From: Aliamphritea hakodatensis
Lineage (GTDB): Bacteria; Pseudomonadota; Gammaproteobacteria; Pseudomonadales; Balneatricaceae
DNA length: 64,000 bases
Assembly: GCF_024347195.1 (NCBI RefSeq)
Contig: NZ_AP025281.1
Coordinates: forward strand, 372,001 to 436,000
Reading direction: 5' to 3'
Within the stretch, counting starts at the first letter, position 1, and every line of letters begins with the position of its first letter. Under the pieces are notes generated by a model. That model did no database searches and was not told the DNA's origin. It worked only from the letters and a program-made list of their open reading frames with translations. This document shows, in pieces, positions 59,611 through 64,000 of this stretch. The position numbers were made by a program, and so were the translations under genes.

Positions 59611-61596
59611 ATGAATAAACTTAAGTTCACGCTGGGGCCGGTGTACCCGGTGGTGATGGCGGGTTTTGTCTTAATTTTGCTGATAACCGCTTCCCGGCTG
59701 GGGCTGGCGCTCTGGCTGTCTGAAAGGGTAAGCGCCACGGATGGCTGGCTGACGGTGTTTGCCAGTGGCTTACGGGTTGATATCGCATCGGTCTGTATTC
59801 TGTTGCTGATACCGGCCATGTTGCTCAGCCTGTTCAGTGGTGAGCATCTTGCTGGCCGGGTTTTGAATTACCTGTTAAGGATTTGGATAACCGCCGCGCT
59901 GTGGTTTGTTGCCTATATGGAATCGGCGACGCCAACGTTTATTCTGGAATACGATCTGCGACCGAACCGGCTGTTTATTGAGTACCTGATTTACCCCAAA
60001 GAAGTGTTCAGCATGCTTTGGACCGGTTATAAGTTTGAGCTGGCACTGAGTCTGGCCGTTAGCGTTATTAGCCTTGTGCTGGGCTGGCGGTTCAGCGGTT
60101 ATCTGGTATCGGGGCTGCGTTATCCCAAGTGGTACTGGCGGCCGCTGATTCTGGTGGCGGTGGTGCTTATAGGGGCACTGGGAGCGCGATCATCCTTAGG
60201 CCACCGGCCTCTTAACCCTGCGATGGTGTCGTTTTCCAGTGACCCCCTGATGAATGATCTGGTGCTGAATTCCGGGTATTCGGTGTTATTTGCGGCGAAA
60301 CAGATGAGCAGCGAAGCCAGTGCGTTCAGCTATTACCCGGGGATGCCGAAAGAGGAAATCATCGCAGAAATAAAAGCCTCAATGGTTGTGGATAAAGGTG
60401 CGTTTATACCCGGTTCCCGGCCGACACTGGCAAATCACTATGCCAGCTATCAGGGTAAGCCGAAAAACATTGTGATTCTGTTGCTGGAAAGTCATGGCGC
60501 CCGCTATGTGAAAAGTCTGGGTGGGATCGATGTGTCTCCCAATCTGGATAAGCTGATGGAGGAGGGCTGGGGCTTTACCCGGATGTATGCCTCCGGGACC
60601 CGCTCGGTACGGGGAATTGAAGCCATTACGACCGGTTTTTCGCCAACTCCGGCCCGGGCGGTGGTTAAGTTAGGGGCCAGCCAGACGAATTTCTTTACGA
60701 TTGCTGATGTGCTGAAGTCCAACGGTTATCACACTCAGTTTGTTTACGGTGGCGAAAGCCATTTTGACAACATGAAGAGCTTTTTCCTCGGGAATGGCTT
60801 TACTGATATGCAGGACTTACCGCGTTTTGAAAATCCTCAGTTTGTTGGCTCCTGGGGGGCGTCGGATGAGGACTTATACAAAGAAGCTCACCAGCAGTTC
60901 AGCCGCCTGTCGAAACAGGAGCAGCCATTCTTCAGTCTGGTGTTCAGCTCTTCCAACCATACGCCGTTTGAATATCCGCAGGGGAAAATAACCCCTTATA
61001 ACCAGCCTGCCGCCACTGTTGAGAATGCGGTTAAGTATGCGGATTACGCACTGGGGCAGTTTGTTGAACAGGCGAAGCAGTCAGACTACTGGGATTCGAC
61101 CGTCTTTATCGCCGTGGCTGATCATGATTCCAGAGCCTCGGGCAGCTTACCGGTGCCTGTAGGGCATTTTAAGATTCCTGCCATTATCTTTGGCGGCGGC
61201 ATTGAGGCCAGACAGGATAACCGGCTGGCATCACAGATTGATTTACCGCCAACCTTGCTGTCCCTGGCGGGGATCAGCAGCCAGAACCCGATGATCGGCA
61301 ATGATTTAACCCGGGATATTCCTGTGGGTAAACAGCGGGCGGTTATGCAGCGGGGCAAAAACTTTGGCTGGATGAAAGCGGATAATGAGGTTGTGGTTAT
61401 CCGGCCCGGGCAGGGGATTTCTACCTACGCCTATGATCCTCAGGCGGACAGCTTAACGCCGGCGAACATCAGTGACGCGGATATTAAGCGCGCTCACGCC
61501 AATGCCATGTGGGGCAGTCTGGCGTTTAAACAGGGGTATTACCAGGCCCTGCCGGACTATCAGACGACGGCACCTGAGCCTGCAAGCCTTCGCTGA
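59611..61596 (+). CDS. LtaS-type membrane sulfatase/phosphoglycerol transferase
   Basis: A 661-residue inner-membrane enzyme with five N-terminal helices (residues 10-210) and a periplasmic alkaline-phosphatase-fold domain. The active-site region is NIVILLLESHGARYV, the nucleophilic Thr in ASGTRSVRGIEAI, and metal ligands in YGGESHFDNM, SSSNHTPFEYP and VADHDSRA. In Gram-negative bacteria such proteins modify glycans or lipids with phosphoglycerol or phosphoethanolamine. ATG at 59611 is chosen because TM1 follows directly; the GTG-like and ATG starts upstream (59473 onward) cannot be excluded. It stands alone. Confidence 0.85.
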   Translation: MNKLKFTLGPVYPVVMAGFVLILLITASRLGLALWLSERVSATDGWLTVFASGLRVDIASVCILLLIPAMLLSLFSGEHLAGRVLNYLLRIWITAALWFVAYMESATPTFILEYDLRPNRLFIEYLIYPKEVFSMLWTGYKFELALSLAVSVISLVLGWRFSGYLVSGLRYPKWYWRPLILVAVVLIGALGARSSLGHRPLNPAMVSFSSDPLMNDLVLNSGYSVLFAAKQMSSEASAFSYYPGMPKEEIIAEIKASMVVDKGAFIPGSRPTLANHYASYQGKPKNIVILLLESHGARYVKSLGGIDVSPNLDKLMEEGWGFTRMYASGTRSVRGIEAITTGFSPTPARAVVKLGASQTNFFTIADVLKSNGYHTQFVYGGESHFDNMKSFFLGNGFTDMQDLPRFENPQFVGSWGASDEDLYKEAHQQFSRLSKQEQPFFSLVFSSSNHTPFEYPQGKITPYNQPAATVENAVKYADYALGQFVEQAKQSDYWDSTVFIAVADHDSRASGSLPVPVGHFKIPAIIFGGGIEARQDNRLASQIDLPPTLLSLAGISSQNPMIGNDLTRDIPVGKQRAVMQRGKNFGWMKADNEVVVIRPGQGISTYAYDPQADSLTPANISDADIKRAHANAMWGSLAFKQGYYQALPDYQTTAPEPASLR

Positions 61597-61891
61597 CAGG
61601 AATGGCCATTTTTACCGGCAGGCCGGGATTGCTCAGACGGGTCACTCAACGATGTGAATTTCCTGTCTGCTATTTCACTGGCTGTTGCCGGCTGCCGGGG
61701 CGGGTTTCTATAGCTTTAGTCATATAACTTTTCAGCAGGGATATACGACTATTCGGCAGTGCCGGTGCTGAATTATCAACTTGAGTGCAATGTTTTTTGT
61801 CTGACGCTTATCTGAGACTAGTTTAAGGCTTCGGGATTACGCATGTGTGTTGCGGAGCATTTAAAAATAATAACCCTTTGGGGAGGCAGAT
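61597..61891. other. 295-base promoter region before the aap genes
   Basis: No gene seen. A+T-rich stretches near 61790-61870 should hold the aapJ promoter; no clear -35/-10 pair or dyad stood out. Confidence 0.4.
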
Positions 61892-62905
61892 ATGCAGAAA
61901 ATTAAAACGGCCATGCTCGGACTTCTACTGTGCGGCGCATTACCGGCCAGCGCCGGCACTCTGGCTGATATTCAGCAAAAAGATGAACTGACCTGCGGTG
62001 TCAGTGAAGGCACACCGGGCTTTTCTAACCCGGATGCGTCGGGCCGCTGGGTGGGCCTTGATGTCGATATCTGCCGTGCGGTATCTGCCGCCGTTCTGGG
62101 TGACCAGGAAAAAATTAAATTTGTGCCACTGGCGTCCAAGCAAAAGATTGTTGCCCTGGCTGCCGGTCAGGTTGATATGACCTCCAGAACCACGACCTGG
62201 ACGATGAAGCGCGACACCAAAGAGGGCGTTGATTTTACCGCAATCGTTTATTACGACGGCCAGGGGTTCATGGTCAATAAGGCGCTGGGGCTGACGTCGG
62301 CGAAAGAGCTGGACGGTGCTTCAGTCTGCGTAACAACAGGCACAACCACTGAGCTGAATCTGGCGGATTTCGCCCGGGCCAACGGCATCAACATCGAGGC
62401 GGTGGTCTTTGAAGGTAAGAAAGAAGCGTTCAATTCTTATAAACAGGGCCGTTGTGACGCTTTCACAACCGATATGAGCCAGCTGGCTTCCTGGCGTTCA
62501 ACCCTGCCGAACAGTGATGATCACGTTATTTTAAACGATGTGATTTCGAAAGAGCCGCTGTCGCCGCTGGTACGCCATGGGGATAACCAGTGGAAAGATG
62601 CAGTTACCTGGGTGATTAACGGCCTTATCGAAGCTGAAGAAAAGGGCGTGACTCAGGCGAATGTTGATCAGTTGGCCAGTTCATCTCAGGACCCGACTAT
62701 CCAGCGTATGCTGGGGGTTTCCGGTGATATGGGCGGCTATATAGGTCTGGATCAGGACTGGCTGAAGCGTGCGATTGCTGCTGTCGGTAACTACGGTGAA
62801 ATCTATGACCGTAACCTGGGTGAGAATACCCGTCTGAAACTGGACCGCGGTATTAACTCACTGTGGAGCCAGGGTGGTCTGTTCTACTCGCCGCCAATCC
62901 GCTAA
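61892..62905 (+). CDS. aapJ: General L-amino-acid ABC transporter binding protein
   Basis: A 337-residue periplasmic protein of the AapJ/BztA type. Signal peptide to about residue 21 (ALPASAGTL). Then LADIQQKDELTCGVSEGTPG, GLDVDICRAVSAAVLGD, TSRTTTWTMKRDTKEGVDF and CDAFTTDMSQLASWRS, and the long C-terminal part specific to this family with IGLDQDWLKRAIAAVGNYGE. It collects several amino acids, often glutamate, aspartate and their amides. GGGGAGG precedes the ATG; the next gene is the permease aapQ, 171 bases downstream. Confidence 0.94.
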   Translation: MQKIKTAMLGLLLCGALPASAGTLADIQQKDELTCGVSEGTPGFSNPDASGRWVGLDVDICRAVSAAVLGDQEKIKFVPLASKQKIVALAAGQVDMTSRTTTWTMKRDTKEGVDFTAIVYYDGQGFMVNKALGLTSAKELDGASVCVTTGTTTELNLADFARANGINIEAVVFEGKKEAFNSYKQGRCDAFTTDMSQLASWRSTLPNSDDHVILNDVISKEPLSPLVRHGDNQWKDAVTWVINGLIEAEEKGVTQANVDQLASSSQDPTIQRMLGVSGDMGGYIGLDQDWLKRAIAAVGNYGEIYDRNLGENTRLKLDRGINSLWSQGGLFYSPPIR

Positions 62906-63076
62906 GCCTCTGAACGGCTAATGTCCCTGCCGGGTACGGCTGTCCCGCCGTATTCGGTATTTGCAATACATCCGCATCGTAATCCCCGGGTTATACGCGA
63001 TAACCGCCATGAATCCACAACCCTGCAAGGGAACCGGATATCCGTTGGCGTCAGGGTATTCTGAGGTTAATACCAC

Positions 63077-64000
63077 ATGTTAAATAAACTTACGGCAAGT
63101 GCCGGTAGTAACAGGTTCCGGCTGGATCTGGTTTTGCAGGCGGTTTTTCTGGCGCTGATTTTTTATCTGGCATATTCAGTTTTTCATAATACTCAGGTGA
63201 ACCTTGAAAACCGGGGTATTGAATCAGGGTTTGAGTTTCTCGATAAAGAAGCAGGCTTGCCCATCGGTGATGCGCTGATCAGCTATACCCCTACAGACAG
63301 TTATGGCTGGGCGTTTTTTACCGCGGTGGTTAATACCCTGTATGTGGCATTTTTTGCCATCATACTGGCGACGGTTGTCGGTGTGCTGATAGGCATTGCC
63401 AGGGTGTCACGTAACTGGCTAGTGTGCCGGATGGCTGCCATCTATGTGGAAACACTGCGTAATGTACCCTTGCTGCTGACGCTGATCTTTATTTATGTGG
63501 TGGTGTTATCAAGCCTGCCAAGTGCCCGCAGCAGCTGGCTGTTAACGGAAGGCATACTGCTTAACATCCGTGGTTTTTATTTCCCAAAACCCTTACCGCA
63601 GGACGGCTTTGGACTGGTGCTGTTCAGTGTCGGACTGGCGGTGGTTCTCTGCTGGGGATTCCGTCGCTGGGCGAAGCGTTATACCGAGCGTACCGGCCAG
63701 GAGCTGGCCAGCTTCAGGATTTCTCTGGTATTGCTGTTGGGATTGCCGGCCCTGACCTACCTGCTCACCGGGCAGCCGTTGCTCTGGGAAAATCCGGAAC
63801 TGAAAGGGTTTAACTACCGTGGTGGTCTGTCGTTGCGGCCGGAGTTTCTGGCGCTGTTGCTGGGGCTGGTGCTCTATACCGCGGCATTCATCGGTGAAAA
63901 CGTCCGAAGTGGTATTCAGTCCGTCTCAAAAGGCCAGGTTGAAGCGGCTCAGGCACTGGGCCTTAAACCGGGCAAAGTGATGTTGCGGGTGGTCCTGCCG
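63077..64000 (+). CDS. aapQ: Amino-acid ABC transporter permease AapQ, C-terminus outside window
   Basis: 308 codons from the ATG at 63077 are open to the right edge. The N-terminal helix (LVLQAVFLALIFYLAYSVF) and long periplasmic loop are family features. FFTAVVNTLYVAFFAIILAT, AIYVETLRNVPLLLTLIF and the cytoplasmic EAA loop (VEAAQALGLKPGKVM), which contacts the ATPase, are all present. It forms the membrane channel with AapM; those and the ATPase gene are expected further right. Confidence 0.93.
   Translation, partial: MLNKLTASAGSNRFRLDLVLQAVFLALIFYLAYSVFHNTQVNLENRGIESGFEFLDKEAGLPIGDALISYTPTDSYGWAFFTAVVNTLYVAFFAIILATVVGVLIGIARVSRNWLVCRMAAIYVETLRNVPLLLTLIFIYVVVLSSLPSARSSWLLTEGILLNIRGFYFPKPLPQDGFGLVLFSVGLAVVLCWGFRRWAKRYTERTGQELASFRISLVLLLGLPALTYLLTGQPLLWENPELKGFNYRGGLSLRPEFLALLLGLVLYTAAFIGENVRSGIQSVSKGQVEAAQALGLKPGKVMLRVVLP

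Noticed and set aside
1..64000. CRISPR arrays, tRNA or rRNA genes, insertion sequences, prophage
   Set aside because: No regularly spaced repeats, cloverleaf-type sequences, transposase or phage genes were noticed on either strand by eye.

Overview
The window looks like a chromosomal segment of a marine gammaproteobacterium, most probably of the Oceanospirillales type. This is inferred from the gene families (BesD/HalD-like 2OG oxygenases, TRAP and AapJ-type transporters, CueR/CopA, LtaS-like sulfatase) and from compact, G+C-moderate gene packing. No rRNA, tRNA, CRISPR array, integrase or insertion sequence was recognised.

Layout. 0-3.7 kb: copper homeostasis, with copA (cut at the left edge) divergent from a small Cys-rich secreted protein, cueR and a DUF411 metal protein; a 19-bp-spacer CueR promoter lies in front of copA. 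3.8-7.7 kb: LysE exporter, small membrane protein, thiamine-binding-type protein, aldehyde dehydrogenase and a first 2OG-Fe(II) oxygenase. 7.8-9.8 kb: pseudouridine breakdown (psuK with a fused DNA-binding domain, psuG). 10-13.7 kb: amino-acid genes, with two Lrp/AsnC regulators, a plant-type arginase, a basic-amino-acid binding protein and an EamA exporter. 14-19.8 kb: a sensory block (REC-LuxR regulator, REC-PAS-GGDEF cyclase, periplasmic binding protein, hybrid histidine kinase). 19.9-25.3 kb: EamA transporter, membrane protein, glutamate-synthase-like FMN enzyme, and a HupE / transmembrane-anchor / His-rich protein operon probably for metal uptake. 25.4-32.2 kb: an IclR-controlled catabolic cluster (aldehyde dehydrogenase, MFS transporter, enolase-superfamily enzyme, GMC oxidoreductase). 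32.2-40.3 kb: a large unknown protein, a YkgJ-like protein, and a TetR-MFP-RND efflux operon.

40.4-51.9 kb is a visibly more A+T-rich catabolic island for a sugar acid. It holds two lactonase-like genes, a LacI regulator with two matching operator candidates, a TRAP transporter (dctQMP), a PdxA-like gene broken in a run of nine G, a RhmD-like dehydratase, a GguC/AraD1-type FAH protein and a 2-oxoglutarate-semialdehyde dehydrogenase. Together they suggest a non-phosphorylating route from a pentonate (or lactone) to 2-oxoglutarate.

52-64 kb: an MsbA-like ABC exporter, unknown cytoplasmic-looking proteins, a LysR-isochorismatase-2OG oxygenase unit, a lipoprotein, an LtaS-type sulfatase, and the start of an aap amino-acid ABC transporter (aapJ, aapQ cut at the right edge). 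Three unknown proteins (starting at 34024-, 53987+ and 57413+) have disordered leaders; two share an RGEKF motif and the third contains an internal duplication of about 100 residues. Coordinates, motifs and start choices were read by eye; family names rest on remembered motifs, not on searches.
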